This document shows, piece by piece, positions 11,774 to 23,494 of a stretch of 64,000 nt of DNA (its first letter is position 1; each line of letters starts with the position of its first letter). The position numbers were made by a program, and so were the translations under genes. Below the pieces are notes generated by a model. That model saw only the letters and a program-made list of their open reading frames with translations, searched no databases and was not told where the DNA came from. This DNA is from Ophiura sarsii (Eukaryota > Echinodermata > Ophiuroidea > Amphilepidida > Ophiuridae). The DNA lies in NCBI GenBank assembly GCA_035610835.1, contig JAYJML010000054.1:1-64000 (forward strand). Direction: 5' to 3'.

Positions 11774-12459
11774 CAGGGTGTATCAAAAAAATTAGGACAC
11801 TTTTTGATGATGGTTTAAATCCTTGTTAAATCACTGAAGCATGACCAATTTTTATTTCAATGTAAAGTACAACCGATAAAGATAAAATCCTGAAGAGATG
11901 AGAAAAATCCATCATTTTAATTAAGGAAATTGTGACCTATTAGGCAAGGCAATCTATTTTGTAGTATGTATATACAATGGTCATTCACACAGTAACAGTG
12001 GTAACATGAACGCGCACACTATTTATGCCAATATCATGGTAATGAACCATCCACAGTGGGTTCGAGAACTTTTTTGATTTGCACAGAATATGTATGCATC
12101 TGATTTGTGGATTATTTAGCCAGTATTGATTTGTGCCAGAATTAAATGGATTACCAAACTAATCTTTGCTATTGACTGATAGATCATTTTTTATGTTTAT
12201 AATTATTGTAACGTATTGAAACGTAAACCATGTTATTTACTGGTCTTTACATGTAAATCCCATTGTACAAACCAGTAAATGATATGGTTTACGCAAATTA
12301 TGCTACTTTTCTTATTTTTCATCGGATTGATCTCATATTTTCAGCATATCATAATAATTAATTGGGCTTTAAATTGAGACTAAATTGGTCATGGTCCAAT
12401 GATTATAACAAGTATTACACCGTCATGAAAAAGTGTCTTAATTTTTTTGATACACCCTG
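11774..12459. mobile_element. 686-bp MITE with CAGGGTGTATC ends
   Basis: The left end CAGGGTGTATCAAAAAAATT and the right end AATTTTTTTGATACACCCTG are inverted, with TA on both sides. The interior has no transposase, so this is a non-autonomous Tc1/mariner-type element. Confidence 0.85.
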
Positions 12460-12699
12460 TACTCAAGACCCTTGCTATTCCATAGATAAGTCATGTATAC
12501 CATCAGGCTGTTTTTGTAACGAGTTATATGTAATATACGTCATGTATCCTTTTACACAGTATTTGTATATAGTTTTGTAAATTCATATTTAATTTTAATA
12601 TAAGTTTTACATCAAATCATGCTTATAATATTGAATTTGAATCAATATATATGTGCATTCATACAAATATCTTTGATATGCAGGTACATATTTTAAACA

Positions 12700-12985
12700 A
12701 TTACATTTTTAACATCTCCGTTTTATAAAATCTCTGATTTGCAGCTCAAACAATAATAAGCTGATTAAATGTGGGTGATTCCCATAACGGAACTTGCTGA
12801 TAACTAATTTACCAACACTTGTTATTTTATTTATAGAATTGTTTGTGGCTTCATCTTCTAGATTATATCCAAATAATACATCTGTAACTGATACTTTAAT
12901 TAAACTATTGTGTTGTTGCGATAAAATATTGTTGACTTCAGTCCATACACTCTTAATTTTTTTCCCAGAGTCACGTTTATTAGCG
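12700..12985 (-). pseudogene. C-terminal fragment of a LINE ORF2 (zf-RVT-like region)
   Basis: The minus-strand ORF reads KKIKSVWTEVNNILSQ, then VSVTDVLFGYNLED, then KLVISKFRYGNHPHLISLLL. This pattern (W..V...., VLFG, a run of K..I........P....) is the region after the RT domain in L1/Tx1-type LINE ORF2 proteins. The upstream part is replaced near 12985 by another repeat with the AAACACGCTCT end. Family assignment is by pattern only. Confidence 0.5.
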
Positions 12986-13405
12986 TTTATTAGCGCTAAC
13001 TTTTTGCAGTGTCCCAGCAGAAACACGCTCTAAGTTTCAATCGGTCAGTTGTTAATCCCCCCTGTTTCTACTCGCAACAAGTTACCGCTAAGTTTATCGA
13101 TCCTAGTCGATGGGCCACAACATTTGACCTTATGTAAAACCAAACAATGCCACCGCACCTGAAAAAGATTGCTTCACAATAATAATGTATAACCCAGCGT
13201 GACACGGTTCACGGCGCAAACCGCTAAGAATCACCTTTCTGTTTCTACTGGGTTTATTGCCGATTATTGCCGATTATTGCTGGTTCCAAACCTGTTTTGT
13301 GAAGGTTTTTGGGATTACCAAAAATACCGATTATTGCCCGGTTCTACTGGGCAAACTTAGCGTTTATTAGCGGTAACTTGCCCAGCAGAAACACGCTCTT
13401 AGAGA
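12986..13405. repeat. Repeat family with GCAGAAACACGCTCT ends
   Basis: CCCAGCAGAAACACGCTCT occurs near 13012 and again near 13384, and related CCCTAGTAGAAACACGCTCT lies near 21215. Between the two copies are repeated TTATTGCCGATTATTGC and CTTAGCGTTTATTAGCG words. It looks like a MITE family sharing GCGTTTATTAGCG-type internal sequence; exact ends are unclear. Confidence 0.55.
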
Positions 13406-14500
13406 ACAAACATCAGCAATCATTTTGCTGCCCATGCACTTTGTGGATAGATTTCAAGAGGATTAAGCGTTCCGTGAACAGCTAAAAAAAAGGGTTCTTT
13501 TATCAAAACAGGCATAGCTCCTGATATATTTGATCGATTTCAATGATTCCTTTTGTCATATGAGCGGAATAAGTTGCTCTTTGAATACGTGCCTAATTGG
13601 CTTGTAAAATGTGTTTGATATATTTTTAAACAAATATTCATTCCCGTACAACTTCTTTTTGACTCACCCTGTATATAAACACCAATCATTATATAAGTTA
13701 AAATAACCAATCATTGTATACAGCAATACACATCAATAATACATATAATGTTGAAAGAATTGAAGTACATTTAGCTACATTTACACTTTACATACAAGAA
13801 ATTACATCAGCCACACATAAAATAATTAAATATAATTTCTACTGACAAGTTACAAAATGACGTGAGAGTATCGGTAGTAAAGAAATATATCACTGTAGAA
13901 TAACAATGTTGTAGCACTAAGTGTGGTGCAAGCTGAGATGAATATACCTAGTATATCTGGTATTCGTCTCAGGTATATCTGGTATATCTCAGGTATATCT
14001 GGTATTCGTCTCAGGTGCAAGGAGTGACAAAATCCTCCCCGGTGAAGTTGTCTCTAATAAGTTACATGACGATTATTGAGTTCATTTTGGAAGAGGAAAA
14101 GAAGATTAGGATGATTGCCATATCTAAACTTGCTAACGCTTAGCTTAGCAATTGCAATGTCATAGTGGATAAACATATTGTTTTCATTACTTATATTCTT
14201 ATAGTGTGAATACCATACTTGATATCAGTCACACTTTAGAGAAAAAGCTTGATTTAGCTTACATGAAATAAAGTTTACAGTTTTCCAAATTGGACTAATC
14301 TTTTTACATGAGGTCATGTTTTTTAACCTGGGCTACATTTGTGTTATATGGGTATATTTCATGAAATTCATGAAATATACCCTGCAATATACCCCCTTTC
14401 GCAGTTTTTTTAGGAGAATATATCAAAATATTTACATATAAAGGGTATGAAACCATTTGGAAAGCTTAAACCCTAAGGATTGTAATCATGGTTACTAGAA
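13406..14500. other. Non-coding stretch with a solitary transposon end and short tandem repeat
   Basis: A CACCCTGTA right end of a CAGGGTG-type element lies near 13668 and a GGTATATCTGGTATTCGTCTC tandem repeat at about 13950-14015. No gene is visible. Confidence 0.5.
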
Positions 14501-15010
14501 ACATATATACAGGGTGTAAAAAAAATCTTATACAAAATAATGATATACTTTTTGACTTCTAATGTCTAAATGCAGGACCTATAACGAAGACTGAACATGT
14601 TTTTGTTGTTTCCGAATATATTACCCATCCAGCCATGTACAATATTATTTGGTCAGCTTATTAGGAAATATATATATACAGGGTATTCAAAATATGCAAT
14701 ATAAAATACTGAAATATATTGTAATTACCCTAAAGGTGTTACATTTGATCAAGTTTGAGTGATACCATAAAGGTAAACCATCACTGTAAAAATATATAGC
14801 ATTGTTTCGCATGATAATTTAATATACAGGGTGTTCAAACTTTCATGTACATACATGTAGGCTATGCTGCCATTACATCTATCCACTCCAGTTACTGATA
14901 ACATATCTCAACCTACAATAGTGGGCATGTTAAAACTATCATTTTAATTATAGGTGTTGGATATCAAGTATGACAATTGACTATAGATATTTTATACAGG
15001 GTGGTGTCAA
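14501..15010. repeat. Cluster of solitary CAGGG-type transposon ends
   Basis: ACAGGGTGTAAAAAAAATCT (near 14511), ACAGGGTATTCAAAATATGC (near 14679), ACAGGGTGTTCAAACTTTCA (near 14827) and ACAGGGTGGTGTCAAAAAAC (near 14996) all point the same way and are each preceded by AT-rich sequence ending TA or ATA. They are either ends of different MITEs inserted into each other or remnants of a complex element. None has a visible partner end nearby. Confidence 0.65.
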
Positions 15011-15110
15011 AAAACTTCACAAATCCCTGATAACACAAAATCATACATATTATGCAAATTACCATTTATAACTACAATTTTTTTGTTTTGTTTTGCAATT
15101 ACATTACAAA

Positions 15111-15560
15111 TATCAATCTTTATTTCCGAATAAAAAACACATCAAATCACATATAAAAAAAACACAATATGGAGGAGTAGACTGGAGAGCCAATGAGGCC
15201 CGTTTATGGTCTACCTCTTAAAACAATACATAAACAAACACTTTATAACAATAAGAATCCCACAACATCATATACAAGACAGAACAAGGACGGGCTCAAA
15301 TACAAGAGATTACTCGTAATATTGGAAAAGGTTTTGCTTTAACTGGGTTCGAAAATGCTTCAAAGATTTGGACTATTTCATGTTTTGGGGAAGTGAATTC
15401 CAGATAATTGGACCATTGGATCGAATAGCACGGTCGCAGAAAGTCTTTTTGTTATTTGTCATTTTAAATCATTGCCATGTCTTGTTGGGTAGTTGTGAAC
15501 ATCTAAACGTTTTGAAAAGAAGGTTTTAAAATCTACGGGTAGATCATTTATGGAGTACAA
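15111..15560 (-). pseudogene. 3' end of a CR1/L2-like LINE (ORF2 C-terminus and 3' UTR)
   Basis: Read on the minus strand, the segment around 15440-15310 translates as RSNGPIIWNSLP followed by LKHFRTQLKQNLF, the usual C-terminal signature of CR1/L2-type LINE ORF2. The same 3' region recurs at 61580-61854, starting with the shared TATCAATCTTTATTTCC, as expected for 5'-truncated copies of one family. Confidence 0.75.
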
Positions 15561-15850
15561 CTATTTCTTTTACAAACTCTTTTCTTCCAATTTTCCTTGA
15601 AGTAAAATGTTGAAACCTAAATAAAAACAGATTTATGACTGTATGTACATGGTTCATTCTACTTCGTTAATCAGATTTGAAGATTAGTTAATTAGCTTAA
15701 TTAATATTTAAGTAAATGATGTAAAGCATGCTTGCATCATTTATAACCAAAATGGCATAAGACGTAAGTATAAGAAAGCTATATTACAGGACAACACTCC
15801 ATTTTACCCATATTAGGCAGTTATCTCCTCCTCCTTCACTCCCTCAATTT

Positions 15851-16584
15851 TTACAAAGAACGGGAGAGTAACAAGGCTAACTGCTTTCGGACTCAAATCA
15901 AAAATTGCTCATAATGTTTCCGACATTTACTTAGTGTAATGCTTTCTAAGCGGTAGTTGATTTAAAAGAAAATCAACTAAAGGCACGTGCCCGACAATAT
16001 CCCTGTCGTGGCAAAACTTATTGGACGATGTGCTGTTAAAACAAACAACACTGAATTTCTAAACTTGAAATTCCTATTTTGTCTTATCTCACAAAATATA
16101 TTTGATTCTATGTCAAACGGTAAATGCTTCCGATTGAAACTCGATAAACGCTGGCTCTTTATCCGACATTTAAAATGATAAATTTCCAAACTAGGAAAGT
16201 ATATCTTATTAAAATCTGACAATTTAAATGTCTTGCTGAATGTTGTGTAGGCCTAATGTGATTTATTCCGTATTGGACTAAACGACACGCGGCATTGAAG
16301 TGTTCTAGACTTTGAACATGTATTGCTCATATTAAACTTATATGAGATGGCAGTAGGTCTATTTATCTTACGATAAATCAAAAAGCGAACTGGCTTAATG
16401 ATAGTTATATATTTAAAACGATGACAGAAGGCATGTCTTGCCGTTCTTTAAACGATGATCGATGGAGGCGACTTGTTGTAATTCACCCGGTAATTCATGA
16501 CTATGAAACTTCAGGTCCTATAGAGTAATTAAGCTACTAGGGAGGAGACAAATAAGTTGAGAATGTCCTATAGAGTAAAAGCCC
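15851..16584. repeat. Left arm of a 4-kb inverted repeat
   Basis: This arm is the reverse complement of 18941-19865 with very few differences. The outer border starts TTACAAAGAACGGGAGAG and the inner border is near TATAGAGTAAAAGCCC. The 81-residue ORF at 15977-16222 reappears in the other arm. No transposase or tRNA was recognised in the arm. Confidence 0.9.
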
Positions 16585-16934
16585 AAAATGTGTGATATGG
16601 TAACCCGGTGTGTTCCACAGGTGACTCTTTTGGATGTGTTTACATTTCCGAGGTCATGACTGCCATACTTGAGGTTTTGGCGAGGGGTTAAGGGATAGTA
16701 TTGACGCACATATCTGATGGTATGTGGGCAGTTAATCACTCGTTGTAGGTCTACCACATTTCTTGAATCTGCTCTTTCTTATCCTACTCAGCCGCAGTAG
16801 AATAAGTTTTTCTGACTTTTGTTCAATTTCAGCTTGAAATTGCGACACGTTGACCATCTACGTGGGCACGTGTCATTTGAAAGGCAACTATTTAACTTAT
16901 TCGACATTTGATTCTTCGAGCTCTTCTTTCTCTA

Positions 16935-18240
16935 CTTTTTATTATTATTATTATTATTTATTATCTTTACCCAGGGTTGCCCGAATCAGCTGGCCGCTGT
17001 TCTTACTCGGGGCCCTGCACATCAATATAATACATGCTTAAAAATAATGACTTAATATAAAATTTAAAAAAAACCACGAGATATAATAATGACAATATGA
17101 TTATGTATAGAGTATAAAACCCAATGGACAACACTCATAAATCTATCACATAATGCATACAATAAAAACATATTAAAATTATTTGATTACAATATACACT
17201 TCATAAAAGCTTGACTATGATACATCAAACACATTACATTTGAGCTAGTTCCAATGATAGGATTTATACAAAGCCTTAAAAGATTGCACGTTCACAGAAT
17301 TTCTGATTGCAATTTCAATACAATTCCATACATTAACACCATTATGGCTAAAACAATACTTATAACACTCAATGTCATTGCCATTTGTCAATAGGGGTAG
17401 TGCCAACAGACCTGCTGCGGATTGCCTTGTATCGCGCTCGTGGTGTTCGCGCACATAACTAAATTTACTTTGTAAATACGATGGTGCCAGACCATTTAGA
17501 CATTTAAAAACCAGCAAAGCAGTGAAATAATTTCTGCGGTTTTGAGTCTTGCACCTGTAATTAGCATTACCTTTGTTTTATCTGTATTGAGAAATAATTT
17601 ATTTTCGCTCAAAAAAAGTGTTTGCCATTTAAGTTCATGGAACATTTCATTAGAGGGAGTAAAAGAATTAACACCAAGTATAACACGAGCACATCGCTTC
17701 TGTAACACGTCAAGTTTATGCATATCATCACTGTAGCGACCGTACCATGCCACACTACAGTAGTCGAAATGTGGTTGAACCAATGCTTTGTAGATAGTGT
17801 TCAGGGTGCTTGGATCAAGAAAAACTTTAAGACGACGTAAAAGTGCAAGTTTTCCAAATATTTTTCTCATCACATTATTTACCTGACTATGCCATTTCAA
17901 TTCATTGTCAATTATAACACCCAAACATTTGAAGTTATCAACATTCTGTAGTACATTTTTACGAACTGCAACACGAAAATCATCAATATTTACATTTTTG
18001 AGTCTTGCACCTGTAATTAGCATTACCTTTGTTTTATCTGTATTGAGAAATAATTTATTTTCACTCAACCATTTACAGAGGGACTCAAGATCAGACTCCA
18101 GTTTCGTAGAAATATCTTTCACATCGTTGCTACTTACAGATAAGGTAGTGTCATCTGCATAACTAAATTGAAGTAGTACACGCATTCCCGACATTAGTAA
18201 TTTACTGATGGTTGTTTGAACCTAGAAAGGTTCATTCTTG
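16935..18240 (-). pseudogene. 5'-truncated CR1/Jockey-like LINE, reverse transcriptase C-terminal half
   Basis: The minus-strand ORF 18194-17496 has the RT catalytic box FSYADDTTL, followed by the LGVIIDNELKWHSQVNNV and LDPSTLNTIYKALVQPHFDY blocks seen in non-LTR retrotransposons. The C-terminal region resumes in another frame at 17517-17245 with ALLVFKCLNGLAPSYL. Between them a 73-bp stretch (17540-17612) is a copy of 17996-18068 and breaks the frame. The 3' end runs into an ATT-rich tail near 16938-16961. Upstream endonuclease and ORF1 are absent. Confidence 0.9.
17540..17612 (-). repeat. 73-bp internal duplication within the LINE
   Basis: Identical to 17996-18068 except for one base (CG versus CA near the end). 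It encodes the ENKLFLNTDKTKVMLI block a second time, inserted between the ELKWQTLF and ALLVFKCLN segments, and causes a frame change. Confidence 0.9.
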
Positions 18241-18940
18241 TGTTTGGCATCTTTTCCAGATTGACTAGTCAGTCAAAATCAAGGTCTTGAATATACATCC
18301 TAGCCAGGATTTTTCTACATAATAGATAGTTTACTATTTAATTTTAGAAAAAGGAATAGATAGTATTCTATTAATTTATATTATTACAAATGGAGGCACA
18401 AATGTGCACGAGTTGTACATGTGATCAACATGACTGGTAGGGATACCAGACCTTTCTCATCTTTAATGACTACGCTAAAGTGGCATCCTTTGTTTGCTTG
18501 GATCGCCCACGGCATTTTTGACGGCCGCTTGCTCTCACTGTCCAGCATAGGACGGAGAGCATGGTAGCCATTTTGTAGTTAACCAAGAAGAGGTTTAACT
18601 ATTGGGAAATGAACATGGAAAACATTCATTACAGTTTCAGGCTTTTGCCAAACTGTATGATAGGCTGAGCGGCAGATTGTCCGCGAAATTTTAGGGCCCG
18701 AGTATGGTTCCGATCAGCGAAATTTATCTCGCTCGTTGCATAACATTTTTATATCTGTTAGTAATATAGGCAAGTATTGCCCTGTACTTACTTATACTAG
18801 GTTAAAACTTGTTTATGTAGGTACAGGTCAGTTGACCTAACAGCAGCCCGTGCTACTGATGAGACTCACGGAGAGTCGAAACGCGTCTAGCTACTCAGGC
18901 TGCATGCCGTCGATCACCATTGTTTTATCTTAAACATGGT
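18241..18940. other. Spacer of the inverted repeat, no gene seen
   Basis: Lies between the LINE and the right inverted arm. No protein similarity or small repeat unit was recognised. Confidence 0.4.
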
Positions 18941-19865
18941 GGGCCTTTACTCTATAGGACATTCTCAACTTATTTGTTTCCTCCCTAGTAGCTTAAACTC
19001 AAGGGAGAAGACATTTTAAGTTAGGAATGTTAAGAAGACATATACAAAGCTCATTGTATATACAAAATGATATAAGTCACTCTAAGTCTAGAATGGCATT
19101 TGGTTTTCCGTATTAGTCCATAGTATTGGATTAATTTTGTACTTTCCCAGAGTCATCTTAGTTACGAAAGCAAGCGAGCTTTCTTTTAGCAAACAGTTTC
19201 ATAAACCTGAAGTTTCATAGTCATGAATTACCGGGTGAATTACAACAAGTCGCCTCCATCGATCATCGTTTAAAGAACGGAAAGACATGCCTTCTGTCAT
19301 CGTTTTAAATAACTATCATTATGCCAGTTCGCTTTTTGATTTATCGTAAGATAAATAGACCTACTGCCATCTCATATATGTTTAATATGAGCAATACATG
19401 TTCAAAGTCTAGAACACTTCAATGCCGCGTGTCTTTTAGTCCAATACGGAATAAAGCACATTAGGCCTACACAACATTCAGCAAGACATTTAATTGTCAG
19501 ATTTTATTAAGATATACTTTCCTAGTTTGGAAATTTATCATTTTAAATGTCGGATAAAGAGCCAGCGTTTATCGAGTTTCAATCGGAAGCATTTACCGTT
19601 TGACATAGAATCAAATATATTTTGTGAGATAAGACAAAATAGGAATTTCAAGTTTAGAAATTCAGTGTTGTTTGTTTTAACAGCACATCGTCCAATAAGT
19701 TTTGCCACGACAGGGATATTGTCGGGCACGTGCCTTTAGTTGATTTTCTTTTAAATCAACTACCGCTTAGTAAGCATTACACTAAGTAAATGTCGGAAAC
19801 ATTATGAGCAATTTTTGATTTGAGTCCGAAAGCAGTTACCCTTGTTACTCTCCCGTTCTTTGTAA
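18941..19865. repeat. Right arm of the 4-kb inverted repeat
   Basis: Reverse complement of 15851-16584, with an additional insertion of about 190 bases near 19000-19205 that the left arm lacks. The outer border ends CTCTCCCGTTCTTTGTAA. Beyond that border the two flanks differ and no target duplication is obvious. Confidence 0.9.
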
Positions 19866-20138
19866 TGCCCGACTAATTATGTTTAACCGGCTGTATCAAT
19901 TAAATCAAAAGTGATAGATTTGTTCTCACTTCAGATTATGAAAGGTTGTTTAATTGCCTTTAAAATAAGACCAAACACAAGTTAATCTGATAGAGGGTTA
20001 CACAAATACAATAGCCTAAAGACAAAAATGAAATAAAATGTAACAAAACCAACTTTAATGGGTGCCAAGGTTAAAAAATGTGACCATGAATACAAGAATT
20101 GATCAATATGATCAATAACATTACACGAAACACAACAA

Positions 20139-20910
20139 ATGAAGAGCTTAGTACCAAAAGGTGCTAACTCACCTTTTTTGTAAAAAATGAGTTAGGTGCA
20201 GAACATGAAAGAGAGTTACAAAATACAACTTTTAAACTTTGTTCTACATCTGTAGCATGTTCGGGTCCAAAGTTATGGCCCTCAGTAATTTCCGGAAATT
20301 CCCATTAATTTCCGGACATTTCCATAAATTTGAATATAATTTACTATTTTTTAAGCCAAAATGGTGGAAATATGGTTCTTTTATCATGGTAAAACATTGA
20401 TAGGAATGTCCTTAATAAAATGCAATGAAGAAAACGTAAAATGTATGGGATTATTGTTTTGAAAATTGCACACCAACAAAATTGTTGTTATTTGCCAAAA
20501 TGTCAAAATCTTCAGTTTTCTCACAAAATATAAAAACATCATAATTAAAAAAGTTGAAAAGGTATTTTAATGCGGTTTTCTGTTTTCAATGTGATTTGAT
20601 ATTGTCTTTCAGGTGTACATTATTTGGAAATAAAAATTGTTTGGTAAAGAGGTTTTTGAAAATTGGTCGAAACATTTTTGTTCCAAAAAGAGCTAACTCC
20701 ACTGATATCCGAAAATAAAGAAAGACATAGGAAATACAGTGAAAATCAAAAAATGAAATCAAACCAGTTTTTAAGCTTCCACGTATGGTATCTTTCATAT
20801 GGCAGAAAATTGTCATAATCAAAGAAGTGCAACATCCTCATTTTAAAAAACGTTGCTTTTCTCCTATTTCACTTTTAGTGAGTTAGCTCCTTTTGGAACT
20901 AAACTCTTCA
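20139..20910. mobile_element. Approximately 770-bp MITE with TGAAGAG.TTAGT.CCAAAAGG ends
   Basis: The left end TGAAGAGCTTAGTACCAAAA and right end, reverse-complemented, TGAAGAGTTTAGTTCCAAAA form terminal inverted repeats extending through GCTAACTCAC. Internal sequence is AT-rich with no transposase. Target duplication not clear. Confidence 0.65.
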
Positions 20911-21109
20911 AATATTTGACGTTTCTTTGACCATCTTATAATGCACAGCATGGTTTTTGGTGGATATATGTTATGGAGAATTTTCCAGTGAAATAAGACG
21001 TGCTTCTTTTATATATTGAGGAAGGTTACTCCAAATGAGATCCCATTTGAAATCGAAATTTGGAAATCTTTTAACCCATAAATTATGACAGGTGTCGTGT
21101 ATAATTATT

Positions 21110-21240
21110 CAATCACGATTACAGCGGTAACTTTTCACGAGTAGAAACGGGAGGATTAAAAAGTTAGTTTTTTTAAAGTTAGCGTTAAAAGTTAGCGTTA
21201 ACTTTGCAGTGCCCTAGTAGAAACACGCTCTTAGGTCACT
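21110..21240. repeat. Copy of the AAACACGCTCT repeat family
   Basis: Shares GTTAGCGTTAACTTTGCAGT and CTAGTAGAAACACGCTCT with the repeat at 12986-13405. Confidence 0.55.
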
Positions 21241-21575
21241 AACTCTTGTGAACCCTTCTTTGATCTATATACTATCGGGCATGTAATCACCTGTAACATG
21301 ACGCAGATTCATCGGACTCGAGTGATTTCGAAGACAACTAAGTATTTGGTAAGTGAAAATTGATGATAAGCGTATACCAACGTGTTAAATATTGTAGGCC
21401 AATTCAATTCAATTCATATTTAGTTTTCTGGGTTATTTTTTAGTCAACACGGTCAGTTATACAAATATTTTTTTCACTACACGGTCCCTTGCTTTGCACA
21501 ATAATAACTTGAATATCATTAAGATAGTTTGGTTTGATTTGACACCCTCTTTTGCGGTTACTACTCTTCCTCAAC

Positions 21576-21968
21576 TCAACGACTCTCTTGAATATCGTCT
21601 TCAACTATTTTTGCAGCGGCGGTTAAATCGACCTCTTTCAACGTCTCAGCTAAATACTCCAAGGCGCTTTGGTTTTCGCCGGGAGAACACTTCCAGATGG
21701 AAAAGAATACCTTCAACACCAATTTAGCTGGCTCTTCTGACCTGTTGCCTCTGATGCTCTCTATTGTCATGAAGCTGCATCCTAGCTTGTCAGCCAAGAG
21801 ACGCCAATCCCTCGGTATACCTCTGTCCATGTTTAGCTCCTCGCACAGCGCGTAATATGCGCTGCATGATAAACCAGAATTGGGGTCAACTGGGCCAAAT
21901 ATTTTGCCTTGTACAGCTCTGCAGAAAGTCTGATCGGCGTGGGAGTTGGATGCACTACTTTCATTGAC
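21576..21968 (-). CDS. Exon 7 of the GIMAP-ZU5-UPA-Death gene: Death domain and stop
   Basis: The terminal exon starts after a TTTTAG acceptor and ends with a TGA at 21578-21576. It codes for 130 residues. The first ~35 are a Ser/Asn-rich linker; the rest is a Death domain with helices around SAYYALCEELNM, the signature DWRLLADKLG, ESIRGNRSEEPAKLVLK and a last helix LEYLAETLKEVDLTAAAKIV. Death domains make homotypic assemblies in apoptosis and NF-kB signalling (known of the family). It joins exon 6 in phase 0 directly after the UPA domain, the order found in PIDD and UNC5. This argues for an effector end that recruits a Death-domain partner. Confidence 0.9.
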   Translation of the reverse strand, partial: VNESSASNSHADQTFCRAVQGKIFGPVDPNSGLSCSAYYALCEELNMDRGIPRDWRLLADKLGCSFMTIESIRGNRSEEPAKLVLKVFFSIWKCSPGENQSALEYLAETLKEVDLTAAAKIVEDDIQESR

Positions 21969-22097
21969 CTAAAATGATGAGAAATGTATTGCGTGACAGT
22001 TTAATTAGCCGTCTTTTATGTAAAAGGCGGTATAGATATAAACACTGCCGAGAGAGACATTTGTAAGATAACGTTTTCAAAATAACATCACATTTAC

Positions 22098-22298
22098 CTG
22101 AGAGTGTAATCCTTTAACATCGAGTTTGAGTTTCACTGCTTCGCTAGCCGAATTTCGCTGTTGAAGGGATACCTTGCAATGAACGCCTTCATTGAGCGGC
22201 ATGTCGTTATTATTCCTCTCCCTGTCTACTTCAACACCAAACGTACAGGATGGTAACACGCGTTGTTGCCATAAGTCATTGAATGGAATATCTTGTCC
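22098..22298 (-). CDS. Exon 6: C-terminal part of the UPA domain
   Basis: Exon of 67 codons between a GTTCCGCAG acceptor and a CTCAG|GTAAAT donor, both phase 0. It begins DIPFNDLWQQ, followed by PSCTFGVEVDR and VHCKVSLQQ. The same layout (an IPF..+W segment, then a CTF strand, then a C-K strand) closes the UPA domain of UNC5-family proteins. In PIDD and UNC5 the UPA domain packs on ZU5 and holds the Death domain in a closed form (family knowledge). Nearly 7.6 kb of intron with several transposons separates it from exon 5. Confidence 0.88.
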
Positions 22299-22450
22299 CT
22301 GCGGAACAAACAGTTTGTGTGAACAAGTCTGACCGTAAATTTGAACACAATGTTGAACACTGACATTTATGATAAGATAATTGAAGAGCTACAAAGTTAT
22401 ATCCTTGCATTGTGCATTGCCTCTCTATCGCGAGGTTTGGTGCACTCTTA

Positions 22451-23309
22451 GGGCGTGTTCACACTATAGCTAGTTTTCTCCACGACCCGGGTCGGACCCG
22501 GGTCGAACCCGGGTTGAAGTCTAGTGTGAACAGAAAATAGGCTCAAAAAACCGACCCGGGTCGAAAATTACAACCCTGCGAAAGTGAAGGGTAGAACCCG
22601 GGTCGACTGTGGTGTGAACAGAAATCGCTGTTCGACCCTGGTTGCAAACCTGACTGCTAACCTCTGACCGTAGTTGTTTACGTCAGTTTTCAGCTTTGCT
22701 TCGCACGCTCTCGTCTGCCTTTGGTTCTGGTTGAAATCTTTATCAAATTTGTCAAAATGGCAAATAAATGGAGTCAAATTGAAGCGGAAGCCATGATGGA
22801 ACTCTGGGCGGATAAGACCGTGCAAACTAGTTTGAACTCAATGATCCACAATAAGGATATTTACGCCAATATACGCCAGATGGAGGCAATGTGTTTTCAC
22901 CGTAACATTGAGCAACATTGAGCAATGTCAAAATAAAATCAAAGCACTCAAGAAAAAATTCACAGATACTGAAACACATAACAACAAGTCTGGAACCCAA
23001 ATCTTTCTTTGGATTTGCCAGTGTTTTAGAATATAGATTGCATGTTATGTTCTGTACCAGATTGTTTCAGTCCGGCGTACAGAATCCCTACATACGTATT
23101 TCATAAACTTTTTAGCTTAAAAACAGTTTGAGATAAAGTTTAAATATCCAGTTAAAAAAAACCCAAAAAAACCCACGGCCAACACTTGCAACAAACAGAG
23201 TTTGACATACATAGCGCTCTAGTGTGAACAGAAAATGAATTATCGACCAATCCGGGTTCGACCCGGGTCCGACCCGGGTTGAGGAAAAAGCTATAGTGTG
23301 AACACGCCC
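22451..23309 (+). mobile_element. PIF/Harbinger-like element, 859 bp, TTA target duplication
   Basis: Terminal inverted repeats GGGCGTGTTCACACTATAGC are flanked on both sides by TTA, the 3-bp target duplication typical of PIF/Harbinger. Sub-terminal arms carry repeated CGACCCGGGT words on both sides. The element sits in intron 6 side sequence upstream of exon 6 and encodes a Myb/SANT-like fragment but no transposase, so it is non-autonomous. Confidence 0.85.
22757..22950 (+). pseudogene. Myb/SANT-like DNA-binding fragment inside the Harbinger-like element
   Basis: From the ATG at 22757 the frame reads NKWSQIEAEAMMELWADKTV, then NIRQMEAMCFHRNIEQ, a trihelix Myb-like pattern used by the accessory protein of Harbinger transposons. 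A stop follows soon after, while another frame goes on with QNKIKALKKKF, the usual continuation, so a small frame break is likely near 22920. The C-terminal half is missing. Confidence 0.65.
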
Positions 23310-23494
23310 TTATAAGGCCTCAAGCGATTATCAAGGACAAATGTAATGCTAGCGAATCAATTATCTATCAAAGGCCTACACTGTGAGAAGTGTTTCTGTA
23401 AAGCCGATCAATGAATACGTGCAATGCAAGGACTGATCATAAAATAATATTTCCACTTGACACGGATATGTCACAGCTTGATATTGGAGAGAAA

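Noticed and set aside
15977..16222. 81-residue ORF repeated at 19494-19739 as a conserved gene
   Set aside because: The two are identical because they lie in the arms of the inverted repeat; no domain or splice support.
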